A stretch of DNA of 64,000 nt from Dermatophilaceae bacterium Sec6.4 (GTDB lineage Bacteria; Actinomycetota; Actinomycetes; Actinomycetales; Dermatophilaceae). Shown here in pieces: positions 1-8,677 of the stretch (position 1 is the first letter of the stretch; every line of letters starts with the position of its first letter). A program made the translations under genes and the position numbers. The stretch lies in assembly GCA_039636865.1 (NCBI GenBank), contig CP144172.1, forward strand, positions 1,054,001-1,118,000. Direction: 5' to 3'. Below the pieces are notes generated by a model, which saw only the letters and a program-made list of their open reading frames with translations, was not told the DNA's origin and did no database searches.

Positions 1-2
1 TC

Positions 3-1109
3 CTCGCCTACTGCCAGACCGATCTCAAACGACTGCTGGCCTGGTCCACGGTGTCGCAGGTCGGTCTGATGCTGCTCGGATTGTCGGTGATGCCGATGGG
101 TGGCGGTCCGGATCTCGCGCTGGACCACCTGGTGTCGCACGCGATGTTCAAGGCGCTGCTGTTTTTGATGTTCGGTTGGCTCTCGGTGCTGGTCGGGGGC
201 ACGGTCGTCGCGCGGATGTCGGGCTCGACGCGGTTGCACCCTGCCACCCGGACTCTCGTGGCCATCGGGTTGCTGTCGCTCGCGGGGGTGCCGCCGATGG
301 CGGGTTTCATCAGCAAGGACCTGATCATCGATGAGGCGGCCACCCGAGCTGTCAACGGCGATGGCGTAGCCGGGATAGCCTTCGCCGCGCTCGTCCTGTC
401 CGTCGTACTCACCACTGCCTACTGCATGCGCGCCTGGCTGGTCATCGATCACCGCTCGATCGTGGAGCGGCATGCTGCGCTGGATGTGGTGGACGATTCG
501 CTGGACGTGCAGCAGGTCGGCATCGTCGAGATGTTCACGACCGGTGTCCAGGTGGACCGCAAGGGCAACGAGATCGACCCCGAACCGTCCCCAGCGCCGG
601 TCGTTGAGGTCGAGGAGCCGGCGGGTCCGCCGGCGCCCGATTCCGCCGCGCGGTTCGGCCTGCAGGTGTTGGCACTCCTGGCGGTGATCGGCGGCCTTGT
701 TGTCCTGACACCGCTGTTGGATGTCGACGTGCAGCACCCGACCTGGGCGTTGGTTGCGGCCACGCTGCTGCTGATGACCGCTGTTGCGATCGTCGTGCGG
801 GTGCAGTCGCTCGGGATGCCGTACGGCGACGCCGCCGGTCGGCTGAGCAAGCGCCTGCGGCTGTCCGCCGACCGCGGCTTCGGTGTCGACTCGGTCTACG
901 TCGCAATCGGTGGCTCGGTGTTGGCACTGGCCCGGCTGGTGGCCGACAGTGAGCACGCCCTGGACCGCGGCGTACGGTCCAGCGCGAGTGGCCTGCAACG
1001 CCTGGCCAGCGGTGGTGCGCGGCTGCAGAACGACACGCCCACCGCCGGGCTGATCGCTATTGCGCTCGGCGTCCTGCTCGTCGGTCTGGTGGGAATTTCA
1101 CTGTGGTAG
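3..1109 (+). CDS. nuoL: NADH-quinone oxidoreductase subunit L, 3' part (partial)
   Basis: The frame is open at the left edge of the window and ends at TAG 1107-1109, so the N-terminal part of the protein lies outside. NuoL is the distal antiporter-like proton-pumping membrane subunit of respiratory complex I. The visible part begins in the conserved Mrp-type helix with the motif QTDLKRLLAWSTVSQ and continues through several hydrophobic helices to a C-terminal membrane segment. Between helices there is a Pro/Glu-rich hydrophilic loop at about 570-640, a variable loop position in actinobacterial NuoL. The stop overlaps the GTG start of nuoM by 7 bp, which supports a nuoLMN operon. Identification rests on the conserved motif and on nuoM-nuoN downstream. 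Confidence 0.95.
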   Translation, partial: LAYCQTDLKRLLAWSTVSQVGLMLLGLSVMPMGGGPDLALDHLVSHAMFKALLFLMFGWLSVLVGGTVVARMSGSTRLHPATRTLVAIGLLSLAGVPPMAGFISKDLIIDEAATRAVNGDGVAGIAFAALVLSVVLTTAYCMRAWLVIDHRSIVERHAALDVVDDSLDVQQVGIVEMFTTGVQVDRKGNEIDPEPSPAPVVEVEEPAGPPAPDSAARFGLQVLALLAVIGGLVVLTPLLDVDVQHPTWALVAATLLLMTAVAIVVRVQSLGMPYGDAAGRLSKRLRLSADRGFGVDSVYVAIGGSVLALARLVADSEHALDRGVRSSASGLQRLASGGARLQNDTPTAGLIAIALGVLLVGLVGISLW

Positions 1110-2656
1110 CCGCTTTGCTCCTCGCGCCACTGCTGCCTCTGCTGGGCGGGATCGCCTTGCTCCTCGCCGGTCGCGCTGCGCCCCGGATATCGCGCCCGGT
1201 CACCTGGGGCATCGCGCTTGCGCTGGCCATTGCCGCGCTGGCTGCGGTGCTGCTCATCGCGACGCAGAGACCTACGTTGGACCGTCCGTGGGTGCCGGCC
1301 ATCGGGATGCGCCTGCATCTGAGCGCCGACGGTTTCAGCGTGCCGTTGCTGCTGCTCACTGCCGCGATCGGGGTCCTGGTCGTGCTGCACGCAGGGTGGA
1401 AGGATCACGGGCCCACCTACCTCGGGGCCTTGCTGATGGTCATCGGCGGAGCGATCGCGACATTCCTCGTGCAGGACGCGATTGCGTTCTTCCTCGCATT
1501 CGAGTCCGTGCTGATCCCGATGTGGCTGCTGATCGCCCGCTTCGGGGACACCCGGCAGCCCGGCGAGCGCGAGCGGGCTGCGCTGATGTTCCTGCTGTAT
1601 TCGGTGCTCGGGTCCACCTTGATGCTGCTCGGCATCCTGGTGCTCGTCATCTCGGCGGGCACGTCTGATTTCGCCGGGATTGCCCGCGCTAATCTGTCGG
1701 GCAGCACTCAGATCGTCGTGGCGACGTTGCTGATGGTCGGGATCGGGATGAAGATCCCGATCTGGCCGCTGCATTCCTGGCTGCCCGCAGCACACACCGC
1801 TGCGCCGACCGGTGGGTCCGTGCTGTTGGCTGCAGTGTTGCTCAAGATGGGCACGTATGCAGTGGTGCGGCTCGTCGTGGTGCCGCTCCCGCTCGGGCTG
1901 CACACCATTGCGCCGTACGTCGCGGTGTTCGCGGTGCTCGGCATCCTGATCGGCGGCCTGGTCTGTCTGGTCGAGCGCAGCCTCAAGCGTCTGGTCGCGT
2001 GGTCCTCGATCGCGCATATGGGTTTTGTCGTCCTCGCATTGATGACCGGCACGACCCTCGGTATTCAGGCCGCGCTCTACGCCAACGTCGCGCACGGCGT
2101 GATCTCGGCATTGCTCTTCCTCGTCGTCGGGGGCCTGAAGAGCCGGTGGGGCAACGACGACCTCGACACTGCGCGGCGCTCTCTGCGGGACGTGAGTCCG
2201 CGGCTCGGGTTCGCGTTGATCGTCGGTTTCGCCGGGTCACTCGCGCTACCGGGGCTGGCCGGCTTCTGGGGTGAGATTCTGACGCTGCTCGCAGCCTGGG
2301 GGCCGTCCTCCGACCGTCCCCAGGTGCTGTTCCGGGTGCTGGCATCGCTTGCGGCACTTGGCGCTGTGCTCGCGACGGCGTACGCGTTACGCGTCCTACG
2401 CATCGTCTGGGCGGGCGGATCGCCGACGGCTGCTGATGACTCGACAGGGGCCGACGGGGGGACGGGTCACTCCGGAATGGAGGATCCGTCGAGCGAGGCC
2501 GCCGCGGCGCGCGATGCGCACTCCGTGGAATGGGTCGCCATGGCGCTGCTGATAGCCGGCGTCGTCGCACTCGGTGTCTGGCCGATCGCGCTGATGGATC
2601 AGACGAGCGACGCGCTGCGCCTGGTGGCGTACGCGTTCACCGGAGGACAGCGATGA
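1103..2656 (+). CDS. nuoM: NADH-quinone oxidoreductase subunit M
   Basis: This 517-residue protein is an antiporter-like proton-translocating subunit in the membrane arm of complex I. It is almost entirely hydrophobic, about 13-14 helices. Family hallmarks are the FESVLIPMWLL segment near residue 133 and the LVAWSSIAHMGFV helix near residue 295. The GTG start lies inside the end of nuoL, and the stop TGA overlaps the nuoN ATG (ATGA). A hydrophilic Gly/Asp/Ser-rich loop precedes the last helix. The overlaps imply translational coupling within the nuo operon. The call is secure. Confidence 0.95.
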   Translation: MVAALLLAPLLPLLGGIALLLAGRAAPRISRPVTWGIALALAIAALAAVLLIATQRPTLDRPWVPAIGMRLHLSADGFSVPLLLLTAAIGVLVVLHAGWKDHGPTYLGALLMVIGGAIATFLVQDAIAFFLAFESVLIPMWLLIARFGDTRQPGERERAALMFLLYSVLGSTLMLLGILVLVISAGTSDFAGIARANLSGSTQIVVATLLMVGIGMKIPIWPLHSWLPAAHTAAPTGGSVLLAAVLLKMGTYAVVRLVVVPLPLGLHTIAPYVAVFAVLGILIGGLVCLVERSLKRLVAWSSIAHMGFVVLALMTGTTLGIQAALYANVAHGVISALLFLVVGGLKSRWGNDDLDTARRSLRDVSPRLGFALIVGFAGSLALPGLAGFWGEILTLLAAWGPSSDRPQVLFRVLASLAALGAVLATAYALRVLRIVWAGGSPTAADDSTGADGGTGHSGMEDPSSEAAAARDAHSVEWVAMALLIAGVVALGVWPIALMDQTSDALRLVAYAFTGGQR

Positions 2657-4149
2657 ATCCTGACTTCAATTTCCTCACCCTTGCTCCCGTGCTGATTCCC
2701 GCCCTCGGCACGATCCTGGTGCTGCTGCTGGACGCGGCCTTCCCGCGGTTGGGTCGGGCGCACTGGCTGATCGCCGCCCTGTTGCTGCTGGGGGGTGCTG
2801 CGACGACGGCGCCGATTCTGCTCGACAGTGCGCACCGGCCGCGGTCCACCCTGTGCACGGGCGGCAGCTGTTGGTACGCGGTCGATCACCTCGGCGCCGG
2901 CCTGCAGCTGTTGGCGCTGGTGTCGTCGTTGACGGTGGTCCTGCTGGCCTACCCGATCCGCGTCGTCGACGAGCGGGTTCCGATCCAGGTTGCTCTGGTG
3001 CTGACGAGCACGGCCGGCGCGGTGGGGGTGGCAGGAGCGCACGACCTGGCATCCCTACTGATCACACTGGAGATCTCGACGCTCCCGCTGATCGCGCTCG
3101 TCGTGCTGCGTGCGCGTCACTCGGCTGTCGATGCGGGTCTGAACCTGTTGACGACCTCGCTGGTGTCGTTCGCGATCCTGGCGATGGGTGCCGGGCTCTG
3201 GTTCGCCGCGACCGGCACCGCGCGACTGGACGTCCGCCCCGCCCTCGTTGCCGGCAACCAGCCGGACCTGCGGCGCATCCTGGTGCTGGCGGTCGTCTTC
3301 ATCGTCGCCGGTCTCGCCTTCAAGTTGTCGCTGGCGCCCTTCCATCTGTGGACAGCGCCGACTATCGGTGCGGCCTCGCTCCCGGTAGGCACCCTGCTCG
3401 CAACGACCTCCAAGGTGGCCGCGGTGGCCGGTCTGGTGGCGCTCCTACGTACCGTGACCGACCTCAGCAGCGCCTCGATCGCCTCGATAGGCGTCCTCGC
3501 CGTGCTCTCGATGACCGTGGGGAACATCATGGCGTTGCGCGAGCGCAATGCCCTGCGGTTCCTGGGCTGGTCGACCGTCGCGCAGTCGGGGTGGATCGTG
3601 CTGCCGTTCACCACAGTGAGCACCGACTCGGGTCGCCGCAGTGCCCAGTACCTCGCGATCTACGTGCTGGCCTCGCTCGTTGCCTTCGCGGTAGTGACAG
3701 CTATCGCGCATGCGCAGGGTCGCCAACACGTCACCCGGATCACGTCGTACGCCGGTCTGCTGCGACGGCGTCCGTTCCTGGGCGGAGCGCTGGCCCTCGC
3801 GCTCCTGACGTTCGCGGGCCTGCCGCCCGCCATTGCCGGCCTCGCCGCGAAAGTGGTTGCGTTGCAGTCGATCATCGGGGATCGCCTATGGGTGCTCGCG
3901 GTGCTCGCGGCCCTGAACGCCATGCTGGGCGTGGCGGTCTATCTGCGGTGGATAGCGATCATGCTGGCTCCGGTCAGGCAAGCGGATGCGGCAGAACCGG
4001 GCATGCCCGGCGAACACGACCACGAGCTCGCGGGTGCGCCGGACATGGATCCGGTACATCCGGCGCACATCGGCGTCGTGGTCGTGAGCACGGTCGCTCT
4101 GGTGGTCTGCAGCGTCCTGCCCCAGGCGGCATTTGCATTGTTCAACTGA
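2653..4149 (+). CDS. nuoN: NADH-quinone oxidoreductase subunit N
   Basis: This 498-residue polytopic protein is the third antiporter-like subunit of complex I. I chose ATG 2653 because it forms an ATGA overlap with the nuoM stop, has GGAGGACAG just upstream, and gives the short N-terminus (MNPDFNFLTLAP) normal for NuoN; longer in-frame starts would lie inside nuoM. The helix ALRFLGWSTVAQSGW carries the conserved NuoN region. A His/Asp/Glu-rich hydrophilic stretch (about residues 450-475) precedes the last transmembrane helix. It is the last nuo gene; htpX starts 76 bp downstream. Confidence 0.94.
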   Translation: MNPDFNFLTLAPVLIPALGTILVLLLDAAFPRLGRAHWLIAALLLLGGAATTAPILLDSAHRPRSTLCTGGSCWYAVDHLGAGLQLLALVSSLTVVLLAYPIRVVDERVPIQVALVLTSTAGAVGVAGAHDLASLLITLEISTLPLIALVVLRARHSAVDAGLNLLTTSLVSFAILAMGAGLWFAATGTARLDVRPALVAGNQPDLRRILVLAVVFIVAGLAFKLSLAPFHLWTAPTIGAASLPVGTLLATTSKVAAVAGLVALLRTVTDLSSASIASIGVLAVLSMTVGNIMALRERNALRFLGWSTVAQSGWIVLPFTTVSTDSGRRSAQYLAIYVLASLVAFAVVTAIAHAQGRQHVTRITSYAGLLRRRPFLGGALALALLTFAGLPPAIAGLAAKVVALQSIIGDRLWVLAVLAALNAMLGVAVYLRWIAIMLAPVRQADAAEPGMPGEHDHELAGAPDMDPVHPAHIGVVVVSTVALVVCSVLPQAAFALFN

Positions 4150-4225
4150 GCAGCTGTGTCGGGTCACCAGCACTGGCGACGGCCGGTCGTGGAACAAAGC
4201 GCTGGGCGTCGGTCGTTTCGCGGAT

Positions 4226-5104
4226 ATGCACAAGCACCACAACGGTCTGAAGACCACGCTGCTGTTCAGCAGTATCTGGGTCGTCCTACTCGGCGTCGGC
4301 GCACTCGTATCCGGTGGGAAGTACATCTGGATCTTCGCGCTGATCGGGGTCGGCACCACGTTCTACGGCTACTGGAACAGCGACAAGATGGCGATCAAAG
4401 CCATGCAGGCCTACCCGGTGAGCGAGGCTCAGGCACCGGCGATGTACCGGATCGTGGGTGAGCTCTCGACGGCCGCGGGCAAGCCGATGCCCGCTCTCTA
4501 CATCTCGCCCACCCAGGCACCGAACGCGTTCGCCACCGGTCGCAACCCCAGCCACGCGGCAGTGTGCTGCACCGAGGGCATTCTGTCGTTGCTGGACGAG
4601 CGTGAGCTGCGGGGAGTACTCGGCCACGAACTGATGCACGTCTACAACCGCGACATTCTGACGTCCTCCATCGCCGCCGCACTGGCCGGGATCATCACGT
4701 CGGTCGCGCAGATGATGATGTGGTTCGGCGCCTTCGGGGGAGGCGGCGGCAACGACGATGACCGCCCGAATCCGCTCGTCATGCTCGCGATGGCACTGCT
4801 GGCTCCGATCGCGGCCACCATGATCCAGTTGGCGATCAGCCGCACCCGCGAGTTCGACGCCGACGAGGACGGCTCGCGGCTGACCGGTGACCCGTTAGCG
4901 CTCGCCTCGGCGCTGCAGAAGCTGGAGGCAGGCATCGCTCGCTCCCCACTCGCGCCGGAACCCAAGGTCGTCAACGCCAGTCACATGATGATCGCCAACC
5001 CGTTCCGTAAGCAGGACGTGTCGCGCGCGATGTCGACTCATCCACCGACGGCAGAGCGCGTCAAGCGGCTGCAGGAGATGGCCTACGGCCCGACCGGCAG
5101 ATAG
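4226..5104 (+). CDS. htpX: Zinc metalloprotease HtpX homologue (M48)
   Basis: The protein has 292 residues from ATG 4226; the frame is open further upstream, but that extension is not HtpX-like. HtpX is a membrane-embedded zinc endopeptidase for quality control of membrane proteins. Two N-terminal hydrophobic segments (about residues 12-28 and 33-50) precede the catalytic motif HELMH at 134-138; a further hydrophobic pair follows, and the downstream EFDADEDG segment supplies the third zinc ligand of M48 enzymes. A Gly-rich stretch lies between helices 3 and 4. The ribosome-binding site is weak. A 20-bp perfect hairpin follows 12 bp after the stop. Confidence 0.93.
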   Translation: MHKHHNGLKTTLLFSSIWVVLLGVGALVSGGKYIWIFALIGVGTTFYGYWNSDKMAIKAMQAYPVSEAQAPAMYRIVGELSTAAGKPMPALYISPTQAPNAFATGRNPSHAAVCCTEGILSLLDERELRGVLGHELMHVYNRDILTSSIAAALAGIITSVAQMMMWFGAFGGGGGNDDDRPNPLVMLAMALLAPIAATMIQLAISRTREFDADEDGSRLTGDPLALASALQKLEAGIARSPLAPEPKVVNASHMMIANPFRKQDVSRAMSTHPPTAERVKRLQEMAYGPTGR

Positions 5105-5116
5105 TCGCGGGGCGAA

Positions 5117-5164
5117 AGTTGTGTGAACGGGTGCGCCCAAGAGAGCGCACCCGTTCACACAACT
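5117..5164. terminator. Perfect 20-bp hairpin downstream of htpX
   Basis: The arms 5117-5136 and 5145-5164 are exact inverted repeats (20 bp) with an 8-nt loop (ccaagaga). It starts 12 bp after the htpX stop and ends 49 bp before the pepN start. There is no U-tract, as is common for actinobacterial terminators. It probably ends the htpX transcript and insulates pepN. Confidence 0.7.
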
Positions 5165-5213
5165 ACGGCACCCGTGGGGCGACTACGCAGACTGGGCGTG
5201 GAATGGTGTCGGT

Positions 5214-7724
5214 ATGGCGATCCTGCAACGTACCGAGGCCGAAGCCCGCGCAGCACTGATCGAGGTCACGTCGTATGACGTGGACCTGGATCTGGACCAG
5301 GGCGCGACCGAGTTCGGGTCGACCACCACGGTCCGGTTCATTGCGCGGCGGCCGGGGGAGTCCACCTTTCTGGACCTTAAGGCCAAGCATGTCGAGTCGA
5401 TCACGCTGAACGGCAACGCCATCGACCCCGCCAGTGTCGATGATGAGCGAGTCACGCTTACCGATCTACGCGCCGATAACGAGGTCCGTGTCGTGGCGAC
5501 GATGAAGTACAGCCGCGACGGCGAGGGGCTGCACCGTGCAGTCGACCCGGAAGACGGCAACGCCTACATCTACGGCATGTCGTTCATGGACGCCGCTCCG
5601 CGGGTCTACGCGTGCTTCGATCAGCCGGACCTGAAGGCGCCGTACGACGTGCGTGTCCGGGCCCCGCAGGACTGGGTCGTGGCCGGCAACGGCGACGCGA
5701 CGCAGACGGCGCCGGGGCAGTGGACGCTGGGCACGACGCAGCCGATCGCGACCTACTTCTTCACCGTCTGCGGCGGCCCCTACGCGACCGTGACCGACGA
5801 GCACGACGGCATCGCGCTCGCGGTGCATGTGCGAGCGGCGCTCGCCAACGAGTTGCGCGAGCAGGCGCCCGATATCTTCGCGGTCACCAAGGCGTCCTTC
5901 GACTACTACCACCAGCTTTTCAGGGTGCGGTATCCATGGGGTGACTACCACCAGTTCTTCGTACCCGAGTTCAATGCCGGCGCGATGGAAAATCCCGGCT
6001 GCGTCACCTTCCGCGACGAGATGATCATGCGCGGCACCCTGGCTCCCCAGGCGCTGCAGTCGCGCGCCAACACGATCGCCCACGAGATGGCGCACATGTG
6101 GTTCGGCGACCTGGTCACGCTGGCCTGGTGGGACGACCTGTGGCTGAACGAGTCGTTCGCCGAATACATGGCCGGTCGCACCGTCGACGCCGCAACGATC
6201 TACGACGAGTCTCGGGTCGCCTTCAGTGCCGCGCGCAAAAGCTGGGGCTATGCCGCCGACCGCGCTCCCTCGACCCACCCCGTCGCCGGCTCGCCGGCTC
6301 CCGACGCGCTGTCGGCGCTGACGAATTTCGACGGCATCTCCTACGCCAAGGGCGCTTCGGCGCTGGGGCAGCTGGTGCTGTACGTCGGCGACGACGCCTT
6401 CATCGCGGGGGTCCGCGACTATCTGACCCGACACGCATTCGGTAACGCGACGCTGGCTGATTTCCTGGCGGCCATGGAGCGCTCGAGTGGGCGCGACCTC
6501 TCACAGTGGAGCCAGGAGTGGCTTCGTCGGTCCGGTGCGGACGAGCTGGCCGTGCAGGTCGTCGCAGACGGTGACCTGATCACCGGTGCGCAGCTGCGGC
6601 GTACCCCACCCGCGGACCACCCGGCCGACCGCACGCACGTGGTGGACGTTGCGGGGTACACCGATGGTGCCCAGATCTGGCGCGCTCAGGTCGAAGCAGA
6701 TGCATCGATGACTGAGCTCGCCGACCTCACCGGCGAGCGGGTGCCGCAGATTCTGTTGCCGAACGCGTCCGATGAGACCTGGGCTCAGGTGGTGCTGGAC
6801 CCCCGAACTCTGCAGGGGCTGCGGACCGGTCTGCGTACCCTGCCCGACGCTCGCACCCGTGCGGCGGCCTGGTCGGCGCTGCTGAACGGAATGCTGACGG
6901 GATCGGTCGATCCTCGGTTGGTGCGTGACACCGTGCTCGACTTCTGGCCCGTGGAGACCAGCTTCACGCTGCTCGCCTACGTCGGTGGTCAGGCTCGTTC
7001 CGCACTTCTCGGTGGTTACCTGCCGAGTGCTGAATCAGCCTCGGCTGCAGCAGTATTCGCCGAAGTCGGATTGTCGATGCTGGATGGCGACGATGTACCG
7101 CTGCCGGCAGGTATCGCGGCCGCAACGATGGTGGTGCACACCACGTCGGACCAGGAATTGTTGGCTGACTGGGCGGCCGGGCGACAGCTGCCCAGAGTGT
7201 TCGAGGGCGACCCCGACTTCCCGTGGTCAGCGGTGCGGCGTCTGGCCGGCCTGGGGGCGATGACCGCCGAGCAGATCGATGCTCAGCTCGGCAGCGACCG
7301 CTCGATGTCGGCAGCATTGGACGGGCTCGCGGCCAAGGCCTCGATCCCGACGATCGCTGCCAAGGAATGGGCCCTCGATCTGGTCTTCGGCGGGGGCGAC
7401 CTTTCCAACTACGAGGCTGCTGCGCTGCTCGGCTCGGTATTCCGACCCTCCCAGATCGACCTGGTCCGGCCCTACGTGGCGCGGTATTTCGAGCAGGTCG
7501 GTTCTCTCGCCGATCACTTCGGCGGGATGCCCGCAGAGCAGCTCACCCGCGCTGGATTCCCGCACGGCGTGGTCGAACCGGCAACTCTGCAGGCCGCCCA
7601 GCGGGCGATCGGGTCGCCAGGTCTGTCCGCAGGTATCCGGCGTGCGCTGATCGATCAGACGGCTGCGTTGCAGGAACGGATCACCTCGCGGCAGAAGTAC
7701 TTTCCCGAGATTTGGACATGCTGA
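5214..7724 (+). CDS. pepN: Aminopeptidase N (M1 family)
   Basis: This 836-residue cytosolic zinc aminopeptidase removes N-terminal residues from peptides. The exopeptidase motif GAMEN is at 256-260, the zinc motif HEMAH at 290-294, and the third ligand Glu is in LWLNESFAEY (E313). The length matches actinobacterial PepN, and the C-terminal ERAP1-like helical domain is present. The stop codon sits inside the left arm of a 24-bp hairpin (7709-7760). No other gene shares its transcript. The start ATG 5214 gives the expected N-terminus (MAILQRTEAEAR). Confidence 0.96.
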   Translation: MAILQRTEAEARAALIEVTSYDVDLDLDQGATEFGSTTTVRFIARRPGESTFLDLKAKHVESITLNGNAIDPASVDDERVTLTDLRADNEVRVVATMKYSRDGEGLHRAVDPEDGNAYIYGMSFMDAAPRVYACFDQPDLKAPYDVRVRAPQDWVVAGNGDATQTAPGQWTLGTTQPIATYFFTVCGGPYATVTDEHDGIALAVHVRAALANELREQAPDIFAVTKASFDYYHQLFRVRYPWGDYHQFFVPEFNAGAMENPGCVTFRDEMIMRGTLAPQALQSRANTIAHEMAHMWFGDLVTLAWWDDLWLNESFAEYMAGRTVDAATIYDESRVAFSAARKSWGYAADRAPSTHPVAGSPAPDALSALTNFDGISYAKGASALGQLVLYVGDDAFIAGVRDYLTRHAFGNATLADFLAAMERSSGRDLSQWSQEWLRRSGADELAVQVVADGDLITGAQLRRTPPADHPADRTHVVDVAGYTDGAQIWRAQVEADASMTELADLTGERVPQILLPNASDETWAQVVLDPRTLQGLRTGLRTLPDARTRAAAWSALLNGMLTGSVDPRLVRDTVLDFWPVETSFTLLAYVGGQARSALLGGYLPSAESASAAAVFAEVGLSMLDGDDVPLPAGIAAATMVVHTTSDQELLADWAAGRQLPRVFEGDPDFPWSAVRRLAGLGAMTAEQIDAQLGSDRSMSAALDGLAAKASIPTIAAKEWALDLVFGGGDLSNYEAAALLGSVFRPSQIDLVRPYVARYFEQVGSLADHFGGMPAEQLTRAGFPHGVVEPATLQAAQRAIGSPGLSAGIRRALIDQTAALQERITSRQKYFPEIWTC

Positions 7725-7760
7725 ACGGGGCACAGATGCCCCGTTCGGCATGTCCAAATC
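7709..7760. terminator. 24-bp hairpin overlapping the pepN stop codon
   Basis: Arms 7709-7732 and 7737-7760 pair over 24 positions with a single G-T wobble and a tetraloop (caga). The pepN stop codon (7722-7724) is embedded in the left arm. There is no T-tract. It probably terminates pepN; the serine-hydrolase gene is best started beyond it. Confidence 0.7.
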
Positions 7761-7768
7761 GCGAAACT

Positions 7769-8677
7769 GTGCGCTGGAGCATCCAGGTCGGGGTGATCGG
7801 CGCCAGTCCCTGGCTGGTCGAGCAGCCCGATGTGGCGCTGCCCACGGCTTCGGTCGGCAAATTGTTGCTGCTCGGAGCAGCGGCCGAGATGTTTGCGGAC
7901 GGGACTCTCTCCCGGGATGAGCCCCTGCAGCGCAGCAGCGGGAGCTTCGTGCGTGATTCCGGCGTCTGGCACGCGCTCGATCAGGACTGCTTGAGTGCTG
8001 TCGACGTGTGTCGGCTGATCGGCCTGGTGAGTGACAACCTGGCCACGAACGTTCTGCTGGAACACATCGGGCAGCGTGAGGTGCAGGCGTACGCGGACCG
8101 GCTGGGCCTCGCACCGATGGCGTTGCTGGACCAGGTGCGTGGATTGCGAGATCCCCACGATCCGGACATCCCGCCGACGCTTTCCGTGGCGAGCGCCACG
8201 TCACTGATCCGATTCATGGAGCTACTTGCGGACGGCACGGTCTCGCCCGAAGTAGGGCGGTGGCTCTCGCTGAATACAGACCTGTCGATGGTCGCCGACG
8301 CTTTCGGCCTCGATCCCCTGGCGCACAACGCGATTGGCGGTGGCGAGCCGGGTGGGTACACATTGATCAACAAGACAGGCACCAATGGAGGCACCCGTGC
8401 CGACGTGGGTCTGGTGCATGCTGGTGGTGCGCCGACGGCGTACGCGGTGATCGCCTTCTGGGACGAATCAACTGATGGTGACCGACTGCCTCAGGTCATC
8501 ACCCGGATGCGCGAGATAGGCGCCCAGATCCGCGAGCGGACAGTAAAACGCCACGAGCCAACTCGCCGAGCGGCGGGGTCCGCCGCCCAGCGGAGGGTCA
8601 ATAACCCCTCCGCTGGAGCGTGGACCCCGCCGCTCGATGGGCGAAGTGGTCAGTCCTTCGGGCCACCAGCGACGTAG
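7769..8677 (+). CDS. Serine hydrolase of the class A beta-lactamase fold
   Basis: The predicted protein has 302 residues from GTG 7769; an in-frame ATG at 7718 would lie inside the pepN terminator. The three active-site motifs of penicillin-recognising enzymes are present: SVGK (S28-K31, nucleophile and base), SDN (88-90) and KTG (202-204). There is no signal peptide and I see no class A omega-loop ExxLN motif. The product is therefore better called a cytoplasmic serine hydrolase of this fold than a beta-lactamase, and its substrate is unknown. The frame reads through the nested hairpin at 8567-8636 and overlaps the 3' end of the convergent reductase gene by 28 bp. The last 40 or so residues are low-complexity and may be a read-through tail. 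Confidence 0.75.
   Translation: MRWSIQVGVIGASPWLVEQPDVALPTASVGKLLLLGAAAEMFADGTLSRDEPLQRSSGSFVRDSGVWHALDQDCLSAVDVCRLIGLVSDNLATNVLLEHIGQREVQAYADRLGLAPMALLDQVRGLRDPHDPDIPPTLSVASATSLIRFMELLADGTVSPEVGRWLSLNTDLSMVADAFGLDPLAHNAIGGGEPGGYTLINKTGTNGGTRADVGLVHAGGAPTAYAVIAFWDESTDGDRLPQVITRMREIGAQIRERTVKRHEPTRRAAGSAAQRRVNNPSAGAWTPPLDGRSGQSFGPPAT
8567..8636. terminator. Nested double-stem bidirectional terminator
   Basis: The outer stem 8567-8581/8622-8636 is a perfect 15 bp. Inside it an inner stem 8587-8597/8606-8616 is a perfect 11 bp with an 8-nt loop (tcaataac). It lies between two convergent genes and is symmetric, so it can serve both strands. Confidence 0.7.

Noticed and set aside
896..2095. A long minus-strand frame across nuoL/nuoM
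   Set aside because: Gln/Arg/His-rich translation typical of a shadow frame; both plus-strand proteins are conserved.
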